DNA from: Alteromonas macleodii ATCC 27126
GTDB lineage: Bacteria; Pseudomonadota; Gammaproteobacteria; Enterobacterales; Alteromonadaceae
Direction of reading: 5' to 3'
NCBI RefSeq assembly: GCF_000172635.2
Contig: NC_018632.1
Location: 1,860,001 to 1,924,000 of the forward strand
Length of the DNA: 64,000 nucleotides
Position numbers and translations under genes: made by a program. Shown one piece after another: positions 55,387 to 64,000 of this stretch; positions within the stretch are counted from its first letter, which is position 1, and the number at the start of each line of letters is the position of its first letter. Under the pieces are notes generated by a model. The model was not told where the DNA came from and did no database searches. It was given only the letters and a program-made list of their open reading frames with translations.

Positions 55387-56145
55387 TTATTTACGCAACT
55401 CAACTTTGCTCGCTGTTTTTGTAGAAGAGCGAACTGCATTTTGCATAATAGTTAGTTCACGGCTTGTTAGGTTACGCCACTGGCCAGGTTTTAGTGAGCC
55501 GAGTTCAAGGTGCATGATTCGGGTTCGTTTTAGTTTGGTGACCTCGTACCCTAAAAACTCACACATTCTGCGGATTTGTCGATTAAGACCCTGAGTTAGA
55601 ATAATGGTAAATGTATTTTTGCCCGTGGGTTTAACCACACAAGGCTTCGTCACCGTCCCTAAAATTGGTACTCCGCGAGACATACGGTTGACGAAGCGCT
55701 CACTGATTGGTTGGTTAACCGTAACTTCGTATTCTTTGTCATGAGCATTTTCAGCGCGCAGGATCTTGTTCACGATGTCCCCATCGCTGGTTAAAATGAT
55801 TAAGCCTTCCGATGGTTTATCTAACCTTCCTACGGGGAAAATACGTTCCTTGTGACCGATAGCGTCAATAATGTTGCCTTTGACATGACGCTCAGTTGTA
55901 CAGGTGATACCAATGGGTTTGTTATAGACAATATATACGCGATCTGACTTGTCTGAGGCAACGGCACCTACAACTTTACCGTCTACCTTTACAGTGTCAC
56001 CAGGCCCCACTTTCGTACCCAGTTCAGGTGGTTGGTTATTAACGGTAACGCGATTTTGCTCAATGAGTTTATCCGCTTCACGGCGAGAACACAGGCCAGT
56101 GTCGCTAATATATTTATTTAAACGTTTGGGCGCTTGCTCACTCAT
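55387..56145 (-). CDS. rluF: 23S rRNA pseudouridine-2604 synthase RluF
   Basis: This 252-residue RsuA/RluF-type pseudouridine synthase has an N-terminal S4 domain (RLNKYISDTGLCSRREADKLI), the catalytic Asp109 in GRLDKPSEGLI, and the RluF-like segments VPILGTVTKPC and GLNRQIRRMCEFLGYEV. RluF modifies U2604 of 23S rRNA and also tRNA-Tyr in E. coli. The following MHYT gene begins about 30 bases downstream. Confidence 0.92.
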   Translation of the reverse strand: MSEQAPKRLNKYISDTGLCSRREADKLIEQNRVTVNNQPPELGTKVGPGDTVKVDGKVVGAVASDKSDRVYIVYNKPIGITCTTERHVKGNIIDAIGHKERIFPVGRLDKPSEGLIILTSDGDIVNKILRAENAHDKEYEVTVNQPISERFVNRMSRGVPILGTVTKPCVVKPTGKNTFTIILTQGLNRQIRRMCEFLGYEVTKLKRTRIMHLELGSLKPGQWRNLTSRELTIMQNAVRSSTKTASKVELRK

Positions 56146-56193
56146 TGCGCATTAGGTCCTATAGATTTCAAAAGAGGGCAATATTATCACGGC

Positions 56194-56227
56194 AAAAAGA
56201 AAGGGGCGATTCGCCCCTTTCTTTTTT
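56194..56227. terminator. Bidirectional terminator
   Basis: GAAAGGGGCGA and TTCGCCCCTTTC (56199-56221) form a strong hairpin with A-run before and T-run after. It ends the coiled-coil gene on the minus strand, upstream of rluF. Confidence 0.85.
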
Positions 56228-56287
56228 ATGCGTTAAACCGTGGTTTTTATTCTCGGTTGTATACTATTACAACAGATTTAATCTGGT

Positions 56288-57100
56288 TTACTGGTTACCT
56301 GCAGCTGAAGGAGCCGAACCACTTCCACCCGTTGAACCACCGCTAGATACTACTTTGGTTGCTATATCGCGAATTTCGTTTTCCAAACTGGTAATGCGGC
56401 CAGATAAGGTCGTATTGCGTTGCTCTAACACAGACAATTTGTCGGTTAAATTGCGTACGCTTTGCTGAGCGCTTTGTTTATCGCTTGCTGCTTGCTCAAG
56501 TTGAACATTAACAGCGAGCAGTTCATCAGCTAACGAAGCAAGTTGATTCTTAACCGAGCCAATGGCCGCCGCTTGCGATTTTACATTTTCTGAAACTGAG
56601 TTGATGTTCTTATTCAAGGCGTTTTGAACGTTACCCACGCGGTCGCCAAGATCAGCAATCTCTTGTTGATTACGACGCCAAGCTGACGCCCACAACTTAT
56701 CCATTTGTTCCCAAAGCTCGTTTGTCTTGTTGGTTAGCTCAGTAACTTTAACTTGCAGGGCAACAGTAGATTCACCAATTTCTTCACCTGTAGCAGATAA
56801 CTTGTTTTCTAACTGCAAAATGCGCTGCTCCGCTTGCTCAGCAACCGCTTTCTGTTGCTCAAGCATGGTGTACAGGTAATAGCAACCACCACAGGCGGCC
56901 AAGGCGATGACGGCAACGAATACAACCCAGATTCCATTACCGTTTCCACCACCAGAGGGTTGGCGGTTTGCTGATGGGGCAGATGAAGGTGGAGGCGTTG
57001 CTTTTGTTGGCGCCGCCTGACGTTTTGTTTGGTAATCACGACGGTCTTCTTCATCCAATCTAATGGTTGGAAACTCATCGTTTTTCGAATTATTTGCCAT
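56288..57100 (-). CDS. Membrane-anchored coiled-coil protein of unknown function
   Basis: This 270-residue protein has a disordered Pro/Gln/Ser-rich N-terminus (1-56), one membrane helix (about 57-78, VVFVAVIALAACGGCYYLY), then about 160 residues of heptad-like coiled coil (Leu, Gln, Glu, Lys-rich), and a Gly/Ser-rich tail. I do not recognise a named family. The topology suggests a small cytoplasmic part and a long periplasmic coiled coil. ATG 57100 has no strong ribosome site (ACTATG after TTTA). It lies alone between terminators. Confidence 0.75.
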   Translation of the reverse strand: MANNSKNDEFPTIRLDEEDRRDYQTKRQAAPTKATPPPSSAPSANRQPSGGGNGNGIWVVFVAVIALAACGGCYYLYTMLEQQKAVAEQAEQRILQLENKLSATGEEIGESTVALQVKVTELTNKTNELWEQMDKLWASAWRRNQQEIADLGDRVGNVQNALNKNINSVSENVKSQAAAIGSVKNQLASLADELLAVNVQLEQAASDKQSAQQSVRNLTDKLSVLEQRNTTLSGRITSLENEIRDIATKVVSSGGSTGGSGSAPSAAGNQ

Positions 57101-57214
57101 AGTAAATTTATAATCTCGTTATGTAGTGCTAACTTCATCGCATTTAGATGCTTTAACTCAATAAGAAGACAGCACATTTATATTTGCGCGCTAAAGCATG
57201 TTATCGCTAAATTA

Positions 57215-57280
57215 AAGGAAATTCTACGGCTTATGCTCAATGTCAATTATACATAAGCCATAAAATCCGAGAATTTCCTT
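57215..57280. repeat. Nested inverted repeat after the GNAT-nitrilase gene
   Basis: The outer arms AAGGAAATTCT (57215-57225) and AGAATTTCCTT (57270-57280) are a perfect 11-base pair; inside, GGCTTATG (57228-57235) pairs with CATAAGCC (57252-57259). It starts 12 bases beyond the stop codon at 57292. No T-run follows, so an RNA-stabilising or processing end is as likely as termination. Confidence 0.55.
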
Positions 57281-57291
57281 AAAGCGTAGCG

Positions 57292-58848
57292 CTACTGCTT
57301 ATCGCCGATCCATTCAACGCGATACAAATCTCGTCTTCTATCAAGATAATTCCGCACAGAACCTTCATTTTGAAGCTTAGTGAGTTTATCCAAATCCAAA
57401 TCAACAATGAGCGTCATTTCTGTGTTTGGCGTGGTCTCAGAGACAATTGCGTCATGTGGGAACGCGAAATCACTTGGCGAGAAAACCGCGGTTTGCCCAT
57501 ATTGAATATCTACGTTGTCCACTTTGGGTAAGTTACCTACGCTACCTGCAATTGCCACGTAGCATTCGTTTTCAATAGCGCGGGCCTGCGCACAGCGTCG
57601 CACGCGCAAATAACCGTTTTTGGTATCTGTCCAGAAGGGGACAAACAAAATTTGCATTTCCTGATCGGCAAGAATACGTGCAAGCTCTGGAAACTCAACG
57701 TCATAGCAGATCAAAACGCCGATTTTGCCGAAGTCGGTATCAAATGTCTTAAGGCTGTTTCCGCCTTTCATTATCCAATCTTCTTTTTCGTGAGGTGTTG
57801 GATGAAGCTTATACTGGCTTTCAATCGTGCCGTCGCGTTTGCAAATGTAGCTGACGTTATAGAGCTCTTCCTCTTCTACCACAGGCATAGAACCTGCGAT
57901 AATCGTAATATTGTACGATACGGCCAAATGAGACACGGCAGTTAAAATCTCATCGGTATAGGTCGCTAAATGCCAAATTGCATCAATTGATGAATCTGAC
58001 GGGCTCAGGCCCATTAACGGCGCGTTAAAAAACTCAGGGAACAGGGCAACGTCGCAAGAATAGTCAGACAAGGCATCGACGAAGTACTCTACTTGTTGTA
58101 AAAGCTCTTCTACATTATTGAAGTAACGCATTTGCCATTGAATACATCCGATTCGTGCGCTGGTCTTCCTGCTGGCGATGAGCGAAGGCGTGCCCGGTTC
58201 ATAATAAATATTGTGCCACTGAAGTAGCGTCGCATAACCCTGTGAGGCTTCATCCTCTGGAAGGTAAGCCGACATGACTTGCTTGACTTCAAATCCATTT
58301 GAAAGTTGAAAAGTTAAAATGGGGTCGTAGATGTCTTTGAGCTTTACTTGCTCAATGTATTCATAAGGCGACAGCTCATGCGCATGGTTTTTATAGTTCG
58401 GGATTCGACCGCCCGCCATAATGGATTTTAGATTCAAGTTACGACAGAGCTCTTTACGCGCTTCGTAGAGACGACGACCAAGGCGTAGACCTCGATACTC
58501 GGGTGAAACAATTACCTCAACACCATAAAGCACATCACCGTTAGGATCGTGTGTGGTCAAATAAGCATCACCCGTAATTTCATCGTAGCTGTGTTTATCC
58601 CCAAACTGGTCATAATCTACAATCACTGAAATGGCGAAAGCGACCACTTTGCCTTTATCTTCAATACATATTTGCCCATCGGGAAATGTAGTAACTTGGG
58701 CTTTATAGTTAGAGTAAGGCCATGCGCCTCCAACGTTGGCGTATACCTCATCCATTAACGCTTTAACATCGTTGTAGTCGTCCAGTCTCAAGTTTCTTAA
58801 GTCTAGATGATGTTCCGTTTCTTCTATTTGTGTTTGATCTTGACTCAT
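57292..58848 (-). CDS. GNAT acetyltransferase-nitrilase fusion protein
   Basis: This 518-residue protein fuses an N-terminal GNAT domain (acetyl-CoA loop in VSPEYRGLRLGRRLYEAR, about residues 112-130) with a C-terminal carbon-nitrogen hydrolase. The nitrilase triad is visible: Glu in LFPEFFNAP, Lys in HPTPHEKEDW and Cys in LICYDVEFPE. Such fusions occur widely, and their substrate is unknown; an amide made or cut by the two domains is a fair guess. The start ATG 58848 has GAGTAAC just upstream. Confidence 0.9.
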   Translation of the reverse strand: MSQDQTQIEETEHHLDLRNLRLDDYNDVKALMDEVYANVGGAWPYSNYKAQVTTFPDGQICIEDKGKVVAFAISVIVDYDQFGDKHSYDEITGDAYLTTHDPNGDVLYGVEVIVSPEYRGLRLGRRLYEARKELCRNLNLKSIMAGGRIPNYKNHAHELSPYEYIEQVKLKDIYDPILTFQLSNGFEVKQVMSAYLPEDEASQGYATLLQWHNIYYEPGTPSLIASRKTSARIGCIQWQMRYFNNVEELLQQVEYFVDALSDYSCDVALFPEFFNAPLMGLSPSDSSIDAIWHLATYTDEILTAVSHLAVSYNITIIAGSMPVVEEEELYNVSYICKRDGTIESQYKLHPTPHEKEDWIMKGGNSLKTFDTDFGKIGVLICYDVEFPELARILADQEMQILFVPFWTDTKNGYLRVRRCAQARAIENECYVAIAGSVGNLPKVDNVDIQYGQTAVFSPSDFAFPHDAIVSETTPNTEMTLIVDLDLDKLTKLQNEGSVRNYLDRRRDLYRVEWIGDKQ

Positions 58849-59274
58849 GGGTTACTCTTTTTGCTAAAAATTTTAATACGTACATTGCGTATATCTTTAC
58901 TAAACCGCCTTGCCATGCGTTTTTCAACTGTTAATTACAATCCGTATGTGCAGACGTAATGGCAACGGAAACAAGGGCAGAAGAAAAGTCTCTCAATCAA
59001 CCCTCTTAAAATATACACCTCGGTTTACTTATTGATTTAGTTTACCTTTACCGTCATTTGTTCACTTTAAAATTGATAATAAATAAGCAAGAAGCGTGCG
59101 ACTTCTTAACGACAAATAATTTTTCTTTTATCGATAAAAAAATAGCGCGGAAAATGCGTGGTGATGCAATTGCTATAGGATTCAACCCCGCGTATAAGTT
59201 CGCTAGTTTTTTAACGTACACAACCCGCTCCTAACTACACGATTAGTTAACCGCTCAAAGGTAGAAATGCTCTG
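58849..59274. other. Intergenic region with palindrome
   Basis: This 426-base A/T-rich gap lies between divergent genes. It contains the perfect palindrome TTTTATCGATAAAA at 59126-59139, a possible regulator site for either neighbour. I found no coding region with a convincing ribosome site. Confidence 0.4.
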
Positions 59275-59946
59275 ATGAATAGAGAACAACTTGCGTCGTA
59301 TCAGCCTCTCCACGTTTTCGATGAAGCCATATTTGAAAATATCGTCGATGACTTAGTCACGAAAGGCTTTTCTATTCAAGAGCATGGTTTACCTGATTTC
59401 ATTACACAAGCACTTTTGGCCTGCCAGCGTTCAATCTCTGAAGCTGAATATCAAGCGGCAGGTATTGGTCGCGCAGAGAATTATCAAAAGGCTGAAAAAG
59501 TTAGAGGGGACGAGATTTGCTGGATTACAGGTTCATCTAGCGAAGGCGCTTTGTGGCTTTCGTGGTGTGAAGCCATGCAGCAGTATGTAAATCGTTCGCT
59601 CTTTATGGGGCTTTTTTCTTTTGAAAGTCATTTTGCCTGCTATGAGCCGGGTAAATTTTACAAACGCCATGTAGATGCGTTTAAAGGTCAGGGCAATCGC
59701 GTGTTGTCTTTAGTCGCCTATTTGAATGACGACTGGACTTCAGAAGATGGGGGAGAACTCGTGCTCTACGCTGATGAAAGTGATCTAATTGGAACAAGGG
59801 TGCTGCCAACGAAAGGTACTTTCGTTGTCTTTTTGAGCGAACAATTCCCTCATGAAGTATTACCTGCTGCCCGCAGCCGTCACTCGGTTGCAGGTTGGTT
59901 TAGGGTTAACGGAAGCGTTAACGACGCGATTGATCCGCCTCGATAA
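59275..59946 (+). CDS. 2-oxoglutarate/Fe(II) oxygenase, prolyl 4-hydroxylase-like
   Basis: This 223-residue protein has the double-stranded beta-helix oxygenase core with iron ligands His132 and Asp134 (RHVDAF) and His193 (FPHEVLP), followed by an Arg for 2-oxoglutarate in the SRHSVAGWFR segment. It resembles the P4Hc group and bacterial EF-Tu prolyl hydroxylase-like proteins. The substrate is unknown. It faces the GNAT-nitrilase gene across the 58849-59274 gap. Confidence 0.88.
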   Translation: MNREQLASYQPLHVFDEAIFENIVDDLVTKGFSIQEHGLPDFITQALLACQRSISEAEYQAAGIGRAENYQKAEKVRGDEICWITGSSSEGALWLSWCEAMQQYVNRSLFMGLFSFESHFACYEPGKFYKRHVDAFKGQGNRVLSLVAYLNDDWTSEDGGELVLYADESDLIGTRVLPTKGTFVVFLSEQFPHEVLPAARSRHSVAGWFRVNGSVNDAIDPPR

Positions 59947-60154
59947 AAGCACTAATCACGTTGTGAAACGCATGTGTATCTAAAAACCAAGACTTATGTA
60001 TAATAAGTTTAGGCTGTATGCGCGCTATTATTACAAAACTGGTTTGAATTATGGGCCAGCTCCTCTCGCGCACAGCTCGCGCAACATTGTGCCGTCGCAA
60101 TAGCAAGTATTCTATTACGACGCTTAGGGAAAAGACGTTAGAAGTGATTGGTAA

Positions 60155-61840
60155 ATGCTGGAAAAAATACCTGCCCCAACCCCAAGAGAAGAATTACATG
60201 TGCTGGTTATCGATAACCAGGGGCTTGTACATGATGTAGTGTCATCAGCTTTGCATGAAATTGGAATAAAAAACGTAAGCAGTGCTTTTAATGCCTTTCA
60301 CGCGAAAAGGTTATGTGCTGCAAGACAATACGACTTTGTTTTACTGGCGTTTAACGTCAGTCACGACAAAGATGGCTTTCACCTTTTTGAAGAATTAAAA
60401 CACCTCAATCACATCAACGACACCACCACGGTCATTTTTCTCAGTGCAGAGACATCGCCTGAATTGGTTAATTGTATTGTTGAATTGCAACCGGATGACT
60501 TTTGGGTCAAACCTCTTCAGCGCAACAAAATTGAGCTGCGTTTGGAATACCTTATCCAAATAAGGTTAAAGCTACATAAAATGCTTCATTGTATGCAGGT
60601 GGGGGACTATTCCACCGCTATGTACTATGCAGAGCGCCAGTTAAAAGATCCTTCGCTATCGGAGTATCACACCAGAATTAAACGCTTAATTGGTGATTGC
60701 TTATTGCAGCTTCGCGATTATCAAACTGCGGAAGACTACTTTAGAAGCTTATTGCAGAGCATGGATCATGCGTGGGTTCACATTGGTTTAACCCGGTCGT
60801 TGCTTCGACAAGATGAATTAGAAGAAGCCCAGCTACTGGTTGATGACTTATTGCAGCGCCACGACACGCGGTTCTTAACCTTCGACTTGCTTGCCCAGTA
60901 TTTCATAGAGAAAGAGCAGTTCGATATTGCCTACGAACAAATGAAAGAGGCGAGTAGGCTAGCACCTCGCAATATTGAGCGTAACAAACGGTTATGGGAT
61001 CTTGCTCGATTGAACCACGATAAGGCAGGGCAACTTTCAGCCGTTCAAAATATGGCAAAGTTTGCTAAAAATTCTATCCATGACTCACCTCAGCTAACGC
61101 TCAATGTTATTCGTTCAACCATTGATTTAGCCACAAGTCTTGGCAGTACGGAAGGCGAACGCTATATGAAACGCGCAGAATCTGAACTGGAAGAATTGAA
61201 ACAACAAAAGGGCATGCAGTCTCAGCTTGGCGAGCAGATTGACGTCGTAAAAGCGCGTGTCTTGTGCTTGCGAGACGACAAAAAAGGGGCTGAAAAGTTG
61301 ATGAAGGATCGTTCGGCATCTACCGACGGCCTCTCGATGGAAGATAGCCTCGATAAAATGAAAGCATTTCACGAGCTAGGAATGCGTGAACACTGTGTGA
61401 GTATATTAGATAAGCTTAGAAAGCAAATTGAGGGGGACACGTTTACTTCTCAAGTGGTAAATGAATACCTGAATCAAGAGTCGATTGAACGTACTGAAAT
61501 TCAATTTACCACAAAAGAGCTTAAGCAAATGGCTGCGGTTAACTACAAAGAGAATCGGTTGTCACCAGCCTTCAACAATTTACGCCAGGCACTAACACTG
61601 TCGCCTAAAGACAAACAAGTTGCGCTTAGCTTGTTAAAAGTTATTACTCAAATTCACTTAGGGGATAATTTAACAGACGAGCAGATGGAAGCGGCCTATA
61701 AAGCGGCGAAGTTTCTTCTAAGTAGCGACTTGTCGCCAACCCAGGCTGAAAAGCGGGATCAGTACATAAGCCGAATAGGCATAGAAGTGGACGACAGTAA
61801 AGCTGCTGACTTAGTTGGTGTGGTGGCTGTTAAAGCATAA
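60155..61840 (+). CDS. Receiver-like TPR protein with degenerate phosphorylation site
   Basis: This 561-residue protein has an N-terminal receiver-like domain (1-125) and a long helical TPR region (about 140-540). In the receiver, Asp20 stays but the acceptor Asp is replaced: YDFVLLAFNV has Ala65 where LLD is expected. The Lys of WVKPLQ is kept. It probably cannot be phosphorylated in the usual way and may act as a protein-binding module. The TPR pattern appears in GDCLLQLRDYQTAEDYFRSL. A terminator follows. Confidence 0.82.
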   Translation: MLEKIPAPTPREELHVLVIDNQGLVHDVVSSALHEIGIKNVSSAFNAFHAKRLCAARQYDFVLLAFNVSHDKDGFHLFEELKHLNHINDTTTVIFLSAETSPELVNCIVELQPDDFWVKPLQRNKIELRLEYLIQIRLKLHKMLHCMQVGDYSTAMYYAERQLKDPSLSEYHTRIKRLIGDCLLQLRDYQTAEDYFRSLLQSMDHAWVHIGLTRSLLRQDELEEAQLLVDDLLQRHDTRFLTFDLLAQYFIEKEQFDIAYEQMKEASRLAPRNIERNKRLWDLARLNHDKAGQLSAVQNMAKFAKNSIHDSPQLTLNVIRSTIDLATSLGSTEGERYMKRAESELEELKQQKGMQSQLGEQIDVVKARVLCLRDDKKGAEKLMKDRSASTDGLSMEDSLDKMKAFHELGMREHCVSILDKLRKQIEGDTFTSQVVNEYLNQESIERTEIQFTTKELKQMAAVNYKENRLSPAFNNLRQALTLSPKDKQVALSLLKVITQIHLGDNLTDEQMEAAYKAAKFLLSSDLSPTQAEKRDQYISRIGIEVDDSKAADLVGVVAVKA

Positions 61841-61878
61841 CGGTTACTACACAGACTGTCATTGGAAAGAGTACCAAT

Positions 61879-61911
61879 AAAAAAGCTGCCTCCATTGAGG
61901 CAGCTTTTTTT
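61879..61911. terminator. Bidirectional terminator (REC-TPR / ExeM nuclease)
   Basis: AGCTGCCTC-CATT-GAGGCAGCT (61884-61905) with A-run before and T-run after separates two convergent genes. Confidence 0.88.
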
Positions 61912-61959
61912 ATGTGAATGAAGCACACCCGTTAGGCGTGTACTTCATTCTTTCACTTT

Positions 61960-64000
61960 TTACTTCTTAGCAGTAGTCGAACGACGACGAAAGCCAATCG
62001 CTGCAGCTAGCAGGGCAAGAATTCCTCCCATTGCTCCACCTGAGCTATCATTGTTTTCTTCTTCCTCTTCAACTACGTCTGCTTGTAGGTCAAAGGTTGC
62101 GATGAATGGGTCGTGATCTGAGCTTCTAAATGGACCAACATCAGTAAAGGCGTAACCGTCTTCATCTGGGTAATAACGAAGCGCTTGATCGTACTGCAAC
62201 TGGTAAGCTTCAACAGAGTTGATGTTCCAGTGAGCACCGTCAATGGCGTCTGCAAGCATGGCTTCACTTGCTAGTACGTGATCTAAACTACCCACCTGTT
62301 CAGTTCCGTAGAACCAATATGAGAAGCCTTCTGCATCAAACTCTTCAGCCAAGTTGTGATAGCCGAAGCTAGACTCTACGTCCACTGACGAGCCTTCATC
62401 CATACCTGTATTGACCGCAGTCGTAATAGTGTATCCACGAGACTCAGGTGTGTAATCGGTGAGTACAGCTACTGGATCTTCAGCGCTATAAGCGTTTAAG
62501 TCGCCTAAGATTACCTTGCGCTCAGGCAGGCTCTCATCACTTAATGCGTTGCCTAATGTGATAGCTGCCGATACACGAAGTGCGTTACAGCTACCCTGAA
62601 TCGTGGTGATTTCAGACGGCGCTTCTGCCACATCTTCTGCACACTGTGAACCTTTTGATTTAAAGTGATTCACGGCAACAAGGAACGATTTGCTGCTTTC
62701 AGTGTGTACAAACGATTGAAGAAGGCTTGGGCGCATGCGTGCCAGGCTATCTTCATCAATTTTTTGCTCTGGCATAGCAACTACCATGGCATCATTTTCT
62801 GGCGTCACTACTGTAGCTTTGTATAATAAGCCTACAGTAATCGCATCCGTACCAATTTCACTACCATCACTGGTTGCGATGAATGAGTATTGCTCGGTTT
62901 CACCAAGTTCGGCGTTTATAGCATTAACTAGAGATTGGATAGCACTATCTTCGCCAAAACCATCGTTTTCGATTTCCATCAAACCGACAACGTCTGCGTT
63001 AAGGTTAACGATAGCTTCAACGATACGACCCTCTTGCAATTCAAACGCCACTTCATCGTCTGCGCCGCGGTTTTCGTCATAATCGAAAGTTACGTCGCCA
63101 TTTGCATCTACTTCACCATTAAAGTAGTTAAGCACGTTGAACGTAGCAATAGATAGGTTGCCTTCTGTAACCACTGGGTTTGCTTCGCGAGAAGACGTTA
63201 CTTCGATAACGTCGCTTGGATTAATTCTGTAAGTGCCAAAACTGTAGTTTAGTGGGCCAGCAGCAGAAACCGAATCACCAATGCGAATGGCATTAACGTA
63301 GCTGAAAGTAGGGAAGTAATTAAGAGCATCTGGGTACTGCGAGCTGCTGTTATCTTCGATTGTAAGAAGGCTTGTCTCGCTCGCTTCTTCTGCCGCAGTA
63401 TAAGCTTCTGACAAAGGCGCAGCTACGTCGCTTGGTTGGCGTTTAACTGTGTCGCTAACAACGATTTCACCAAAACGCCACAGGTTGTTTGTACTTGTCA
63501 CTGTTGCATCAGTCACGCTAACAACCATACCTTCAACGGTTTCAAGGTCAAGTTCGTACGGCATAGAAAGTTCTACCGCTGCTACAGCATCCGCTGTACC
63601 ACAATCAAGTGCAGCCACATCACTATCCATAGCAAGTGTGGTCATACCGTAGTTTTCTTCTACTTCACCGTAAAGGCGAACCAGGTTACCTGTTTCAACG
63701 TCAACAGAACCTTCTACAAATAAGCCTTCAGACGTGGCGTCGTCAGCGTCGTAATCAGACGCTTCTTCTTGGACAAAGAAGCCGCCAGCACGTGTGCCAG
63801 TTACAATAGCTTCAATTATAACGTTATTGCCAACTTCAGCAGAGCTGCTTTCACTGCCCTGTATAGCACTAATAAGTGTCGCGTCTGCACCGCAAATACC
63901 TAGCTCAACAGCAGGCTCTTCTGGAACTTCTACAACGTCACCGCCACCTTCAGTGGTAAATGTACCCGCTGGAAACGGCGTTGCAGCGTCAGTGTTAGTG
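61960..64000 (-). CDS. ExeM/NucH-family extracellular endonuclease, GlyGly-CTERM (5' end outside window)
   Basis: The frame stays open to the window edge, so the N-terminus is missing; the ATG at 63645 is internal. About 680 residues are visible. The N-terminal part repeats OB-like strands (AIVTGTRAGGFFVQEE, VEGMVVSVTD). The C-terminal half is an endonuclease/exonuclease/phosphatase domain: LSIATFNVLNYF, MEIENDG, GDLNAY and SDHDPFIA. It ends in GGAMGGILALLAAAIGFRRR, a GlyGly-CTERM sorting signal that a rhombosortase would cut. Such enzymes degrade extracellular DNA and can serve nutrient uptake or biofilm turnover. Confidence 0.9.
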   Translation of the reverse strand, partial: TNTDAATPFPAGTFTTEGGGDVVEVPEEPAVELGICGADATLISAIQGSESSSAEVGNNVIIEAIVTGTRAGGFFVQEEASDYDADDATSEGLFVEGSVDVETGNLVRLYGEVEENYGMTTLAMDSDVAALDCGTADAVAAVELSMPYELDLETVEGMVVSVTDATVTSTNNLWRFGEIVVSDTVKRQPSDVAAPLSEAYTAAEEASETSLLTIEDNSSSQYPDALNYFPTFSYVNAIRIGDSVSAAGPLNYSFGTYRINPSDVIEVTSSREANPVVTEGNLSIATFNVLNYFNGEVDANGDVTFDYDENRGADDEVAFELQEGRIVEAIVNLNADVVGLMEIENDGFGEDSAIQSLVNAINAELGETEQYSFIATSDGSEIGTDAITVGLLYKATVVTPENDAMVVAMPEQKIDEDSLARMRPSLLQSFVHTESSKSFLVAVNHFKSKGSQCAEDVAEAPSEITTIQGSCNALRVSAAITLGNALSDESLPERKVILGDLNAYSAEDPVAVLTDYTPESRGYTITTAVNTGMDEGSSVDVESSFGYHNLAEEFDAEGFSYWFYGTEQVGSLDHVLASEAMLADAIDGAHWNINSVEAYQLQYDQALRYYPDEDGYAFTDVGPFRSSDHDPFIATFDLQADVVEEEEENNDSSGGAMGGILALLAAAIGFRRRSTTAKK

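Noticed and set aside
59155..59235. A 26-codon frame before the prolyl-hydroxylase-like gene
   Set aside because: No convincing ribosome site and no recognisable signal or membrane segment.

Overview
The window looks like the chromosome of a marine gammaproteobacterium of the Alteromonas type. The evidence is the rimP-nusA-infB-rbfA-truB-rpsO block, a GlyGly-CTERM ExeM-type nuclease, MHYT-domain signalling proteins, a large TonB receptor, DUF3718 proteins and a moderate, even base composition. I saw no prophage, insertion sequence, rRNA or CRISPR array. The genus is inferred from gene content, not from a search.

Layout. Bases 1-9.3 kb hold holB, a TatD nuclease, an FMN oxidoreductase, an NAD(P)-binding protein, a propeller-GGDEF cyclase, an M2 peptidase lipoprotein and two small genes. 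Bases 10.2-18.5 kb form a beta-oxidation island: SDR and haloalkane-dehalogenase-like hydrolase on the minus strand, then multifunctional enoyl-CoA hydratase/3-hydroxyacyl-CoA dehydrogenase, thiolase, acyl-CoA dehydrogenase and an epoxide-hydrolase-like protein on the plus strand. Bases 18.5-26 kb hold three DUF3718 paralogues around a polyol locus (SorC regulator, HAD phosphatase, NCS1 permease, mannitol-type dehydrogenase). Bases 26-32.4 kb are a zinc-starvation cluster (Zur, alternative dihydroorotase, COG0523 GTPase, two Zur boxes) followed by ydiJ. Bases 32.4-41 kb hold a CocE-type hydrolase, LysR/MaoC, an entericidin-like lipoprotein, an MscS channel, a TonB receptor and a pterin dehydratase. 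Two initiator tRNAs follow, then a MHYT hybrid kinase with an HD-GYP response regulator, the translation operon, a MHYT-GGDEF cyclase, rluF, a coiled-coil membrane protein, a GNAT-nitrilase fusion, a prolyl-hydroxylase-like enzyme, a receiver-TPR protein and the 3' part of an ExeM/NucH nuclease.

The strongest new signal is the DUF3718 system. Each of the three genes is followed by a 74-base, three-hairpin 3' element. In its linker lies an 11-12 base sequence that is the exact reverse complement of the gene's own start-codon region. Hairpin arms change between copies while pairing is kept. The three genes, and a fourth small exported-protein gene at 9728-10006, also share one promoter plan: an inverted repeat of the type GGTATG-N6-CATACC, then similar -35 and -10 boxes at fixed distances. 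This suggests a small regulon of exported proteins with fold-back or 3'UTR-derived antisense control of translation.

Other points: a probable frameshift at the 3' end of the hybrid kinase gene; a dihydroorotase lacking the first His of its metal motif; an NCS1 permease in a polyol locus; a short upstream reading frame overlapping the TonB receptor start; and a receiver domain without its phosphorylation Asp. All calls come from reading the sequence; no database search was possible.
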